Shown one piece after another: positions 43,501 to 54,843 of a stretch of DNA of 64,000 nt. Both the position numbers and the translations under genes were made by a program. The stretch lies in the NCBI GenBank assembly GCA_963831385.1, contig CAWHPW010000006.1:124001-188000 (forward strand), given 5' to 3'. The notes beneath the pieces are model-generated. The model had not been told where the DNA came from. It made no database searches and saw only the letters and a list, made by a program, of their open reading frames with translations. This DNA comes from JACVRX01 sp963831385. GTDB taxonomy: Bacteria > Actinomycetota > Actinomycetes > Jiangellales > Jiangellaceae. Position 1 is the first letter of the stretch. Every line of letters starts with the position of its first letter.

Positions 43501-45719
43501 GAAGCCGCGTCGACCTGGTCGGCCGGGCTGGTTGCGGCCTCCTCGACCACCGGTGACAGCGACAGCTTGCCGCGGCCGTCGATCTCGGCGACTTCCACCT
43601 GGATCTTCTGGCCGACCGAGACGACGTCGTCGACGTTCTCGACCCGCTTGCCGCCGGCCAGCGCGCGCAGCTTGGAGATGTGCACGAGGCCGTCCTTGCC
43701 CGGGAGCAGAGAGACGAACGCGCCGAAGCTCGTGGTCTTGACCACCGTGCCGAGGTAGCGCTCACCGACCTCAGGCATCGTCGGGTTGGCGATCGCGTTG
43801 ATCTGGGCCCGCGCCGCCTCGGCGGCGGCACCCTCCTCGGCCCCGATGAAGATCGTGCCGTCGTCCTCGATCGCGATCTGCGCGCCGGTCTCGTCCTGGA
43901 TCTGGTTGATGATCTTGCCCTTGGGTCCGATCACTGCACCGATTTGATCCACCGGGATCTTGATCGTGATGATCCGTGGCGCGTACGGGCTCATTTCGTC
44001 CGGCTCGGAGATCGCCTCGGACATCACGTCCAGAATCGTCAGCCGTGCCTGACGTGCTTGCTGAAGGGCCTCGGCCAGCACTTCGGCCGGAATCCCGTCC
44101 AGCTTGGTGTCCAGCTGTAGGGCTGTGACGAATTCACTGGTACCGGCGACCTTGAAGTCCATGTCGCCGAACGCGTCCTCGGCGCCGAGGATGTCGGTGA
44201 GCGTGACATATCGAAGCTCGCCATCGACCTCACCGGACACGAGGCCCATCGCGATGCCGGCGACAGGCGCCCGCAGCGGCACACCCGCGTTGAGCAGTGA
44301 CATCGTCGACGCACAGACAGAGCCCATCGATGTCGATCCGTTGGAGCTCAGTGCCTCGGACACCTGCCGGATCGCGTAAGGAAACTCCTCGCGGGTTGGC
44401 AGGACCGGCACCAGTGCCCGTTCCGCGAGAGCGCCGTGGCCGATCTCGCGCCGCTTCGGGGAGCCGACCCGGCCGGTCTCACCGGTGGAATACGGCGGGA
44501 AGTTGTAGTGGTGCAAGTAGCGCTTGGACTTCTCCGGCGCCAGGGTGTCGAGCTTCTGCTCCAGGCTGAGCATGTTCAGCGTGCTGACCCCCACGATCTG
44601 GGTCTCTCCCCGCTCGAACAGCGCCGAACCGTGTGCTCGCGGAACCGGGCCGACCTCCGCGGACAGCGTCCGGATCTCGGCCAGCCCGCGCCCGTCGATG
44701 CGCACCTTGTCCCGCAGGACGCGGTCGCGCACCACCGCTTTGGTGAGCGAGCGGTACGCAGCACTGACCTCCTTCTCGCGGCCTTCGAGTTTCTCGGCGA
44801 GCGCCTCGCGGACCTGGTCACGGAGATCGTCGATGCGCAGTTCCCGCTCGGCCTTGCCCGGGATGGTGAGTGCCTGCGCGAGCTCGGATCGGATCGCATC
44901 CTCGACGGCTGTGTAGACGTCGTCGGTGTAATCGAGGAACAGCGGGAACTCACCGGTTGGCTTGGCTGCCGCGGAGGCGAGGTTCTGCTGTGCCGCGCAC
45001 AGGCTGGTGATGAACGGCTTTGCCGCTTCGAGACCCTGGGCCACGACCTGCTCAGTGGGAGCGGTGCGGCCGCCGCGGACCAGGTTCCAGGTGCTGGCGG
45101 TGGACTCGGCTTCGACCATCATGATCGCGACGTCTCCGTCGGGAAGCACCCGACCGGCGACGACCATGTCGAACACGGCATCCTCGAGCTGCGAATGGTG
45201 CGGGAAAGCCACCCACTGATCGTCGATCAGGGCAACCCGCACGGCGCCGATCGGGCCGCTGAAGGGCAGGCCGGCGATCTGGGTGGATGCTGACGCGGCG
45301 TTGATCGCGACCACGTCGTAGAGGTGGTCCGGATGCAGGGACATCACCGTGATGACGACCTGGATCTCGTTGCGCAGTCCCTTGGCGAACGATGGGCGCA
45401 GCGGCCGGTCGGTCAGGCGGCAGGTGAGGATGGCCTCCTCGCTGGGCCGGCCCTCGCGGCGGAAGAACGAGCCGGGGATACGCCCGGCGGCGTACATGCG
45501 TTCCTCGACGTCGATCGTGAGCGGGAAGAAGTCGAGGTGCTCCTTGGGCTGCTTGGACGCGGTCGTAGCCGACAGGACCATGGTCTCGTCGTCGAGGTAG
45601 ACGACAGCAGAGCCGGCAGCCTGTCGGGCCAGCAGGCCGGTCTCGAATCTGATGGTTCGGGTGCCGAAGCGGCCGTTGTCGAGCACGGCCTCGGCGGTAT
45701 GGATCTGCGGACCCGTCAC
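43497..45719 (-). CDS. pnp: Polyribonucleotide nucleotidyltransferase (PNPase)
   Basis: 740 residues: two RNase PH domains, a helical linker, KH domain (IGPKGKIINQIQDETGAQIA) and S1 domain (GERYLGTVVKTTSFGAFVSL). It degrades RNA 3'-5' with phosphate and can also add tails. GTG 45719 has AAGGAGG seven bases upstream. A hairpin lies in the leader. Confidence 0.97.
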   Translation of the reverse strand: MTGPQIHTAEAVLDNGRFGTRTIRFETGLLARQAAGSAVVYLDDETMVLSATTASKQPKEHLDFFPLTIDVEERMYAAGRIPGSFFRREGRPSEEAILTCRLTDRPLRPSFAKGLRNEIQVVITVMSLHPDHLYDVVAINAASASTQIAGLPFSGPIGAVRVALIDDQWVAFPHHSQLEDAVFDMVVAGRVLPDGDVAIMMVEAESTASTWNLVRGGRTAPTEQVVAQGLEAAKPFITSLCAAQQNLASAAAKPTGEFPLFLDYTDDVYTAVEDAIRSELAQALTIPGKAERELRIDDLRDQVREALAEKLEGREKEVSAAYRSLTKAVVRDRVLRDKVRIDGRGLAEIRTLSAEVGPVPRAHGSALFERGETQIVGVSTLNMLSLEQKLDTLAPEKSKRYLHHYNFPPYSTGETGRVGSPKRREIGHGALAERALVPVLPTREEFPYAIRQVSEALSSNGSTSMGSVCASTMSLLNAGVPLRAPVAGIAMGLVSGEVDGELRYVTLTDILGAEDAFGDMDFKVAGTSEFVTALQLDTKLDGIPAEVLAEALQQARQARLTILDVMSEAISEPDEMSPYAPRIITIKIPVDQIGAVIGPKGKIINQIQDETGAQIAIEDDGTIFIGAEEGAAAEAARAQINAIANPTMPEVGERYLGTVVKTTSFGAFVSLLPGKDGLVHISKLRALAGGKRVENVDDVVSVGQKIQVEVAEIDGRGKLSLSPVVEEAATSPADQVDAAS

Positions 45720-45804
45720 GGGTCACCCTCCTTGCGGTGTCGTGGGTGGGCCGCAGCGGCGTCGGAGAAGGTCGTGCCATGGGCGCCGGTCTTCGATGGA
45801 AGCG

Positions 45805-45838
45805 CCCGGGACGTGCCGCGTAGCACGCGGATCCCGGG
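45805..45838 (-). promoter_or_regulatory. Hairpin in the rpsO-pnp intergenic leader
   Basis: CCCGGGA (45805-45811) pairs with TCCCGGG (45832-45838), extended inside by CCGCG/CGCGG-like bases. rpsO-pnp leaders in E. coli and Streptomyces carry RNase III-cut stems that control pnp; this stem sits in the equivalent place. It could equally end rpsO transcription. The rest of the 215-base gap shows nothing else. Confidence 0.5.
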
Positions 45839-45934
45839 AGCCACTACCGAGGACCGATCCCGAACTCCGGCCGAGACCGCGGGCCACCTGTGAATGGAAT
45901 GGCTGTCTGTATTCAGTTGTGGCTTTGGGCTGAT

Positions 45935-46204
45935 CTATCGCCGCAGGCCGAGCTTCTCGATCAGCTCTCGGTAGCGGGTGATGTCCGTCCGAGCCAGGTA
46001 GTTGAGCAGCCGGCGACGTTGGCCGACGAGCAGCAGTAGGCCGCGACGGCTGTGATGATCTTGCTTGTGCTCCTTGAGGTGCTCGGTGAGGTGGTTGATG
46101 CGATAGGTCAGCATCGCCACCTGGACCTCCGGCGAGCCCGTGTCGCGCTCGGTGCGGGCGTGCTCAGCCATGATCGTCTTCTTGGTGGCGGTGTCGATCG
46201 ACAC
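45935..46204 (-). CDS. rpsO: 30S ribosomal protein S15
   Basis: 89 residues, exact family length. TGSPEVQVAMLTYRINHLTEHL, HHSRRGLLLLVGQRRRLLNYL and RYRELIEKLGLRR are diagnostic. GTG 46204 has AAGGAG upstream. S15 binds 16S rRNA early in 30S assembly. A small perfect stem GCCGTT-AG-AACGGC lies at 46271-46284 before the gene. Confidence 0.97.
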   Translation of the reverse strand: MSIDTATKKTIMAEHARTERDTGSPEVQVAMLTYRINHLTEHLKEHKQDHHSRRGLLLLVGQRRRLLNYLARTDITRYRELIEKLGLRR

Positions 46205-46336
46205 GGGTCTCCTTGTCGGGTCATTGCGCGGCGCGCCCGGGCAAGTCCTCCGGGGCACTCTCGATCCGCGGCCGTTCTAACGGCGCCCTCAGGATATCAG
46301 CGGGCGGCTCACCAGGCGTAATCGACGGTTCAGCGG

Positions 46337-47281
46337 TCAGCGCCTGAGCAACTTTCGAGCCGTGTCGACGTCGTCGTGCATCCGCTCGACGAGCGCCACG
46401 ACGGTCTCGAAGCGCTGCTGGCCACGGATGCGTTCCACGAAGTCGACGGCCACCGGCACCCCATACAACTCCAGATCGTCGCGGTCGAGCACGTACGCCT
46501 CGACCGTGCGCTCGACCCCGTCGAAGGTCGGATTGGTGCCGACGGAGATCGCAGCCGGCCAACGGGGTGCGTTCGAGTCGTCCAAGCGCGTCAGCCAACC
46601 CGCATAGACGCCGTCAGCAGGGACAACCTCGCCCGAACGAGCCGGGACATTGGCCGTCGGAAAACCGAGCGACCGTCCGCGTTCGTGACCGCGGACGACC
46701 ACGCCCACGACCCGGAACGGACGGCCCAGCGCTTCAGCTGCCGCGGTCACCTCGCCGTTTGCCACACGCTCGCGGACGTACGTCGATGACCAGCGATCCA
46801 CCCGCGCGTTACCCTCGGGCTCGACCCGTTCGACCACGAAGTCGTGCTCCTTACCCAGCCGTTCCAGCAGTGTGACGTCGCCGGCGGCGCGGTGCCCGAA
46901 CCGGAAATCGCTACCCACGATCACGGCCCTTGCGTGCATGAGACCGACGACCACGTCGGCGACGAAGTCCTCCGCGCTCTGCTCGGAGCGCTCCCGGCCG
47001 AACGGCAAGACGAATACGTGGTCCGCGCCGGCGGACCGGAGCAGTTCGGCCCGGGTGGCGACCGGAAGTAGCGCCGGCGGTGCCACCTCTGGCCGGATGA
47101 CCACGATCGGGTTCGGGTCGAAGGTCACCACGACCACGGGAACACCCAGCCGACGTCCTTGCCGGGCGGCCCGCCCGACGACTGCCTGGTGTCCGCGGTG
47201 CACACCGTCGAACACCCCGATCGTGACCACCGTGGGCCCGAGGTCCGCCGGCACCTCCGCGGGTGAATGCCAGACCGTCAT
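46337..47281 (-). CDS. ribF: Bifunctional riboflavin kinase/FAD synthetase
   Basis: 314 residues from ATG 47281, overlapping the truB stop by one base. N-terminal nucleotidyltransferase (GVFDGVHRGHQAVVGRA; FRFGHRAAGD) and C-terminal flavokinase (RGHERGRSLGFPTANVP; GVYAGWL; SVGTNPTFDG). Makes FMN and FAD from riboflavin. Longer in-frame extensions upstream lie inside truB. Confidence 0.95.
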   Translation of the reverse strand: MTVWHSPAEVPADLGPTVVTIGVFDGVHRGHQAVVGRAARQGRRLGVPVVVVTFDPNPIVVIRPEVAPPALLPVATRAELLRSAGADHVFVLPFGRERSEQSAEDFVADVVVGLMHARAVIVGSDFRFGHRAAGDVTLLERLGKEHDFVVERVEPEGNARVDRWSSTYVRERVANGEVTAAAEALGRPFRVVGVVVRGHERGRSLGFPTANVPARSGEVVPADGVYAGWLTRLDDSNAPRWPAAISVGTNPTFDGVERTVEAYVLDRDDLELYGVPVAVDFVERIRGQQRFETVVALVERMHDDVDTARKLLRR

Positions 47282-48192
47282 CACTCCGGCCCAACCGGCG
47301 TGACCTCCGCCGGGTCGACGAAGACGACCAGATGCTTGGCCCGCGGGCCACGGTCCTGTACCAGCGACAGCAGCATCCCGTCCGGGCCGAACACGGCAAC
47401 CGGGCCGGGATCGACACCGGTTCGGGGCATTGGCGCGCCGTGTGCCACCCGAGCAGCGGTTTCCGCATCGACGTCCAACCGAGGGAACACGGCTGCTGCG
47501 GCGTCCGCAAGCGGCATGACAGTGGGAGCTTCGGCGAGCTGGTCGAGCGTACGTGCGGAGTCCACCCCGAATGGCCCGACCCTGGTCCGCCGCAGTGCCG
47601 TGAGATGGCCGCCCACACCCAATGCGGCACCGAGGTCGCGGGCCAGGGCGCGGACGTAGGTTCCCGAGGAACAGTCGACCTCGACATCGACGTCGAGGTG
47701 TCGACCGTGCCACTGGGTCCGCATGATCTCCAACCGGCCGATGGTTACCTCCCGGGCCTTGAGCGCGACCTGTTCACCTGACCGCACCCGCGCGTAGGAC
47801 CGGACGCCGTCGACCTTGACGGCGGACACGGCGCTCGGCACTTGCCGGATCGTGCCGGTCAGCTCGGCGACCTCCGCGGCCAATGCGGCCGGCGTCACGC
47901 CCGATGCGTCCGCGACGTCGACGACCTCACCCTCGGCGTCATCGGTCACCGTGCTCGCACCCAGCCGGATCGTTGCCGTATAGCCCTTCTCGGCGAGAGC
48001 GAGATGACCCAGGAACCGGGTAGCGCGGCCCACGCCGACCACCAGAACCCCGGTGGCCATCGGGTCGAGGGTTCCCGCATGACCGACCTTGCGAGTCCCG
48101 ACCAGTCGGCGGATACGGGCTACGACGTCGTGCGAGGTCATGCCGACCGGCTTGTCGATCACGACCAGACCGTTAGGAGCAGCCGCCGTCAC
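47281..48192 (-). CDS. truB: tRNA pseudouridine(55) synthase
   Basis: 303 residues. Catalytic Asp43 in GHAGTLDPMATG, then the family segments KVDGVRSYARVRSGEQV and SSGTYVRALARDLG. Modifies U55 in the T-loop of tRNA. Overlaps rbfA by GTGA-type coupling at 48189-48192. Confidence 0.96.
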   Translation of the reverse strand: MTAAAPNGLVVIDKPVGMTSHDVVARIRRLVGTRKVGHAGTLDPMATGVLVVGVGRATRFLGHLALAEKGYTATIRLGASTVTDDAEGEVVDVADASGVTPAALAAEVAELTGTIRQVPSAVSAVKVDGVRSYARVRSGEQVALKAREVTIGRLEIMRTQWHGRHLDVDVEVDCSSGTYVRALARDLGAALGVGGHLTALRRTRVGPFGVDSARTLDQLAEAPTVMPLADAAAAVFPRLDVDAETAARVAHGAPMPRTGVDPGPVAVFGPDGMLLSLVQDRGPRAKHLVVFVDPAEVTPVGPE

Positions 48193-48644
48193 TCCGCGGC
48201 GTCCAGCTCTGCTTGCTCGGCGCCGTTCGGAGGCACGCGATACGGGTCAGCGTCGCCTGCGAACGATGCGGTGGCGGCGTCACGCGCAACCGCCGCGTCG
48301 GACTCACGGGCCCGTCTGAGCAGGTCGTCGATGCGTGCAGCGTTCTCGGGAACGGCGTCGGCAACGAAGGTGAGAGTCGGTGTGAACCGTACGCCGGTCT
48401 GCCGGCCCACCTCGGTCCGCAGCAGTCCCTTCACGCTGTCCAGTGCCGCGGCGGTCTCCGCACGTGCTGTCTCGTCGCCGTACACAGTGTAGAAAACGGT
48501 GGCGTCATGAAGGTCCCCGGTGACCCGGGTATCGGTAACCGTGACGAAGCCGAGCCGGGGATCCTTGACCCGCTGTTCCAGGGTCTCCGCGACGATCACC
48601 CGGATCCGGTCGGCCAGCTTGCGGGCGCGGGCTTGGTCGGCCAC
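48189..48644 (-). CDS. rbfA: Ribosome-binding factor A
   Basis: 151 residues from GTG 48644 with GGAAGGAAG six bases upstream. KH-type domain: RKLADRIRVIVAETLEQRVKDP, LGFVTVTDTRVTGDLHDATVF. Assists late 30S maturation. The acidic C-terminal tail of about 35 residues is longer than in E. coli but normal for actinobacteria. Confidence 0.95.
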   Translation of the reverse strand: MADQARARKLADRIRVIVAETLEQRVKDPRLGFVTVTDTRVTGDLHDATVFYTVYGDETARAETAAALDSVKGLLRTEVGRQTGVRFTPTLTFVADAVPENAARIDDLLRRARESDAAVARDAATASFAGDADPYRVPPNGAEQAELDAAE

Positions 48645-48955
48645 GTCGTACTTCCTTCCGGCTCGTCGGTGCTGGAGTGAACGACCCGGTGGGCGGACAA
48701 CAGCTCGATCTCGGGCCGGCCAGCGACCATCCGCTCGGCGGTGTCGAGGACCTCGGTGCAATGCCGTGCGTCGGCGGCGACAACAGCCACTCCGATCTCG
48801 GTCCGGCGGTAGAGATCCAGGCCGCCGACCTCGGCCGCCGCCACCGAGAAACGCCGCTGCAGCTCTGCCACGATCGGGCGGACGATCGCTCGCTTCTGTT
48901 TCAGCGAGCGGACGTCGCCCAGCAAGAGGTCCAGGCTCAAGGTTCCGGTGAACAC
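48596..48955 (-). CDS. DUF503 family protein
   Basis: 119 residues from GTG 48955, starting two bases after the infB stop. VFTGTLSLDLLLGDVRSLKQ and KRAIVRPIVAELQRRFSVAA are the DUF503 (YlxP-like) signature; members sit between infB and rbfA in Gram-positives. The last 20 residues overlap the rbfA start region by 49 bases and look non-conserved. Function unknown. Confidence 0.9.
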   Translation of the reverse strand: MFTGTLSLDLLLGDVRSLKQKRAIVRPIVAELQRRFSVAAAEVGGLDLYRRTEIGVAVVAADARHCTEVLDTAERMVAGRPEIELLSAHRVVHSSTDEPEGSTTWPTKPAPASWPTGSG

Positions 48956-48957
48956 GA

Positions 48958-51735
<2,778 letters not shown>

Positions 51736-51747
51736 TGCTCTCCTTCT

Positions 51748-51771
51748 CGGCCCGGGCGTCGGCTCGGGCCG
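51748..51771 (-). terminator. Hairpin between ylxR and infB
   Basis: CGGCCCG (51748-51754) and CGGGCCG (51765-51771) form a 7-bp GC stem with a 10-base loop, just before the infB ribosome site. No U-tract follows. It may attenuate or pause transcription in the nusA-infB operon. Confidence 0.35.
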
Positions 51772-51823
51772 GCTAGGTAGTGCGCGTACTCATCGGTTCA
51801 TGCTCATCGAATGCCCACGAGTG

Positions 51824-52168
51824 TCACGTCTCCTTGTACCGGCTGGTCGCCGCTCCGGTGTTCCGGTTGACGGCCACCTGCTCCTCCACCCATTGTCGCA
51901 GCACCGACGTGTCGAACTGCCCCGGCAGGCGCAAGGCCCGCCGGAACACCCGACGACGCTCGGCAAGGTCGAGGCACCGCAGGTCGGGGTGCAGGTAAGC
52001 GCCCCGACCTGGGAGCTTGCCGCGCCGGTCGGGAGTCAGCATCGTGGCCGTTTCCGGCGCGGTGCTGTTCTCGACCGCCACGACCCGCAGCAGGTCGAAC
52101 TTGCTCGCGCGGGCCCGACAGCCGACGCAGGTACGCATGGGTGGGCGGGGGGCCGCACGATCGTCCAT
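51824..52168 (-). CDS. ylxR: YlxR (DUF448) RNA-binding-like protein
   Basis: 114 residues. PPMRTCVGCRARASKFDLLRV and GRGAYLHPDLRCLDLAERRRVF are the DUF448 signature, a small basic protein encoded between nusA and infB and thought to bind nucleic acid or RNase P RNA. ATG 52168. Confidence 0.92.
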   Translation of the reverse strand: MDDRAAPRPPMRTCVGCRARASKFDLLRVVAVENSTAPETATMLTPDRRGKLPGRGAYLHPDLRCLDLAERRRVFRRALRLPGQFDTSVLRQWVEEQVAVNRNTGAATSRYKET

Positions 52169-52198
52169 TCACACTTCCAGAGACAGTCTAGCGCCTGG

Positions 52199-53242
52199 TC
52201 ACACACCGGCCGAGTCGGGCGCTGCACCGACATCGCCCTCCTGCGGCACTGGGGTGATGACGCTGACCGGCTCCGGGCCTCCGCTGTCCGGGCGGATATC
52301 GATCCGCCAGCCGGTCAGCCGGGCGGCGAGCCGGGCATTCTGGCCTTCGCGCCCGATCGCCAGCGAGAGCTGGTAGTCCGGAACGGTCACCCGAGCCGCC
52401 CTGGCGTCGACGTCGACGACCTCGACCTGGCTGACCCGGGCTGGCGAAAGGGCATGCGCGACCAGCTCGGCTGGATCGTCCGACCAGTCCACGATGTCGA
52501 TCTTCTCCCCGTGCAGTTCTGCCACGACGGCTCGAACCCGGGCGCCCATCGGCCCGATGCACGCTCCCTTGGCATTAACAACTGGGGTCGTCGACCGCAC
52601 TGCGATCTTGCTGCGGTGACCGGCCTCACGAGCAATCCCGGCGATCTCTACCGTGCCGTCGGCGATTTCCGGCACCTCGAGCGCGAACAGCTTCTTGACC
52701 AGGTTGGGATGCGTACGCGACAACGTCACCACCGGACCGCGCAGTCCTTTGCGGACCTGCAGGACATAACACTTGATCCGGCTACCGTGCTCGTAACGCT
52801 CACCGGGGACCTGTTCCTGGGCCGGCAGGACCGCCTCCACCTTGCCGAGATCGACCAGCACAGAGCGGGGATCGCGGCCTTGCTGGATGGTTCCGGAGAT
52901 GATGTCGCCCTCTTTGCCGAGGAATTCGCCGAAGGTGATCTCGTCTTCGGCGTCGCGCAGCCGTTGCAGGATCACTTGTTTGGCGGTCGTGGCCGCGATC
53001 CGGCCGAACCCCTCGGGCGTGTCGTCCCATTCGCGGAGGACAGCCTCGTTCTCATCCACGTCCTGAGCCCAGACTGTGACGTGACCAGTCTTGCGGTTCA
53101 GCTCGACCCTAGCGTGGGGTTGGGCCCCCTCGGTGCGCTCGTATGCGACGAGCAATGCCTGCTCGAGTGCCTCGACGAGGAGGTCGAACGAGATCTCCTT
53201 TTCCCGCTCCAGAGCGCGCAGGACCGACAGGTCGACGTCCAC
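52199..53242 (-). CDS. nusA: Transcription termination/antitermination factor NusA
   Basis: 347 residues from GTG 53242 with GAGGAG seven bases upstream. N-terminal RNAP-binding domain (LREKEISFDLLVEALEQAL-like start), S1 domain (GDIISGTIQQ), and two KH domains (GACIGPMGARVRAVVAELHG; LAIGREGQNARLAARLTGW). Acts in pausing, termination and rRNA antitermination. No acidic C-terminal repeats, as in other actinobacteria. Confidence 0.96.
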   Translation of the reverse strand: MDVDLSVLRALEREKEISFDLLVEALEQALLVAYERTEGAQPHARVELNRKTGHVTVWAQDVDENEAVLREWDDTPEGFGRIAATTAKQVILQRLRDAEDEITFGEFLGKEGDIISGTIQQGRDPRSVLVDLGKVEAVLPAQEQVPGERYEHGSRIKCYVLQVRKGLRGPVVTLSRTHPNLVKKLFALEVPEIADGTVEIAGIAREAGHRSKIAVRSTTPVVNAKGACIGPMGARVRAVVAELHGEKIDIVDWSDDPAELVAHALSPARVSQVEVVDVDARAARVTVPDYQLSLAIGREGQNARLAARLTGWRIDIRPDSGGPEPVSVITPVPQEGDVGAAPDSAGV

Positions 53243-53246
53243 GGCG

Positions 53247-53732
53247 TCACTCCTCTCCCCCGTCGAAGCGGCGGAATTCGATTTGTACCCGCGCCGTTCT
53301 GATCGCGTCATACGGCAGCCGTCGCGATGAACCGTCGACGTTCAGCACGGCGCCGGCTTCGTCGGCGATCTGGATCCGCCCCACCAGGTCACTGCCGTCC
53401 TCGAGCACCACGTGGACCAACCGACCGATGTTCCGTCGCCAATGCCTCGGCAACCGCAGCGGGCGGGCGACACCAGGCGAGCTGACCTCCAGCGTGTATG
53501 GGGCGTCACCGAGCACATCTGTCGCTTCCATCGCAGCGGACAAGGCGTGCGACAGTTCGGCACATTGGTCGAGGTCGACTCCGCCGTCTGCGTCGATGAC
53601 GACGCTGACCCGACGACGCCGTCCGGCGGACATGACCTCCAGTGCCTCGAGGTCGAAGCCTTGCCCAATGCAGACCGGCTCGACGACATCGCGAAGATGC
53701 TCGTCAACGAGGTCGCGGCTCGGATTGCTCAT
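53247..53732 (-). CDS. rimP: Ribosome maturation factor RimP
   Basis: 161 residues from ATG 53732 with AGGAGG eight bases upstream. N-terminal domain DLDQCAELSHALSAAMEA then YTLEVSSPGVARPLRLPRHW and a C-terminal SH3-like part. Needed for 30S assembly. First gene of the rimP-nusA-ylxR-infB operon; four bases separate it from nusA. Confidence 0.95.
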   Translation of the reverse strand: MSNPSRDLVDEHLRDVVEPVCIGQGFDLEALEVMSAGRRRRVSVVIDADGGVDLDQCAELSHALSAAMEATDVLGDAPYTLEVSSPGVARPLRLPRHWRRNIGRLVHVVLEDGSDLVGRIQIADEAGAVLNVDGSSRRLPYDAIRTARVQIEFRRFDGGEE

Positions 53733-53858
53733 CCCGAGGACCTCCTCGCTGTCGAGTTGTCGGCCGGAAACGTCCCGGTCCGGCCGTCCGTGCTGGTCAG
53801 CGTACTCCCGGAGGGGGAGCAGCCCGCGTTGTGTCAACCGGTGTCCTACCGTGTGCGG

Positions 53859-54419
53859 GTGCTACCTCCGGACACGACGCGGACAGCCAGCGTGGCCCGG
53901 CGGTCAGTGTTGCTCGGTGCTACTGCGCTGGCTGCCGTGGCCTGCAGTGGCCAGCCTGCGGGTGTTCCCCGGCCCAGCTCCTCCGCGCCCACACCCGACG
54001 AGCAGCTGCGCCGGCAGCTCGCCGCTGCCGAAGCTGACCTGGTCGCTCTCTATGCCGCCACCCGGGCGGCGCACCCCGAGCTCGACGACGCCCTTGCCCT
54101 GGTCGAAGATCGCCACCGGCACCACAGTGCTGCTGTTGGGTCCTCGGGTCGACTCGCGCCCGCGGTGCGCCCCACGACGGCAACGCCCGACGGCGCGTCC
54201 GCCAGTGCGGGTGCCACGCCGACTCCTGCCACAACCGGTCCGCCTGTCGCAGCTGATCCGACCGCGGCCGTGGGCGTCCTGCGAACCGCCGAGGAAAACG
54301 CGGCCCAAGCGCGGTTGCGGGACTGCTTGCGCTGCGACGATCCAGCGCTTGCCGAACTGGTTGCGGCCATCGCGGCCGGAGAGGCGGCGAATGCCGTGCT
54401 GCTCCCGGCGGCGCCGTGA
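53859..54419 (+). CDS. Probable Tat-exported lipoprotein
   Basis: 186 residues from GTG 53859; GTG 53853 and GTG 53892 (VARRSVLLGAT) are alternatives. A twin-arginine-like ARRSVLLGATALAAVAC signal ends in a lipobox-like Cys, then a Pro/Ser/Thr/Ala-rich region and a helical C-terminus. Function unknown. Its stop overlaps the start of the DUF4439 gene (GTGA), and the pair is divergent from rimP, an arrangement common in actinobacteria. Confidence 0.75.
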   Translation: MLPPDTTRTASVARRSVLLGATALAAVACSGQPAGVPRPSSSAPTPDEQLRRQLAAAEADLVALYAATRAAHPELDDALALVEDRHRHHSAAVGSSGRLAPAVRPTTATPDGASASAGATPTPATTGPPVAADPTAAVGVLRTAEENAAQARLRDCLRCDDPALAELVAAIAAGEAANAVLLPAAP

Positions 54420-54838
54420 GCACGCTGGACGCGCTGCAGGCCGTCCTTGCTGGAGAGCACGCCTGCGTATACGGATACGGCGCGCTCGGACCACACGCCG
54501 CCGAGCAAGACCAGCCGACGATCAGGGCCGCCTATGAGGCGCACCTGTCCCGTCGCGACATGCTGACCGAGCTGATTCGGGCTCGCAGCGCAGAGCCGGT
54601 CGCGTCGTTGCCGGCCTACGCCGTGCCGTTTCCCGTCGACGACGCAGCCTCTGCGCGGCGCCTTGCCGGCCTGTTGGAGGAACGGCTGACCGTCCTCTAC
54701 GCCGACCTCATCGCCGTGAGCACGAATACGGCGCTTCGGCAAGCAGCAGCTCAGGCTCTGCTCGATACGGCCGTGCTCGCCGCCCGCTGGACCGGGCGGA
54801 CATCTCCGCTACCCGGCATCGACCCGCCGACCGACTGA
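54416..54838 (+). CDS. DUF4439 ferritin-like protein
   Basis: 140 residues. STLDALQAVLAGEHACVYGY begins a four-helix ferritin-like domain (DUF4439), with AAYEAHLSRRDMLTELI in the second helix. Glu and His in GEHACVYGYG could be metal ligands, but a full di-iron site is not obvious. GTG 54416 overlaps the lipoprotein gene, so the two probably act together at or near the membrane. Confidence 0.85.
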   Translation: MSTLDALQAVLAGEHACVYGYGALGPHAAEQDQPTIRAAYEAHLSRRDMLTELIRARSAEPVASLPAYAVPFPVDDAASARRLAGLLEERLTVLYADLIAVSTNTALRQAAAQALLDTAVLAARWTGRTSPLPGIDPPTD

Positions 54839-54843
54839 GATCC

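Noticed and set aside
46291..46320. Possible rpsO promoter with TATCCT -10
   Set aside because: No convincing -35 at the right spacing.
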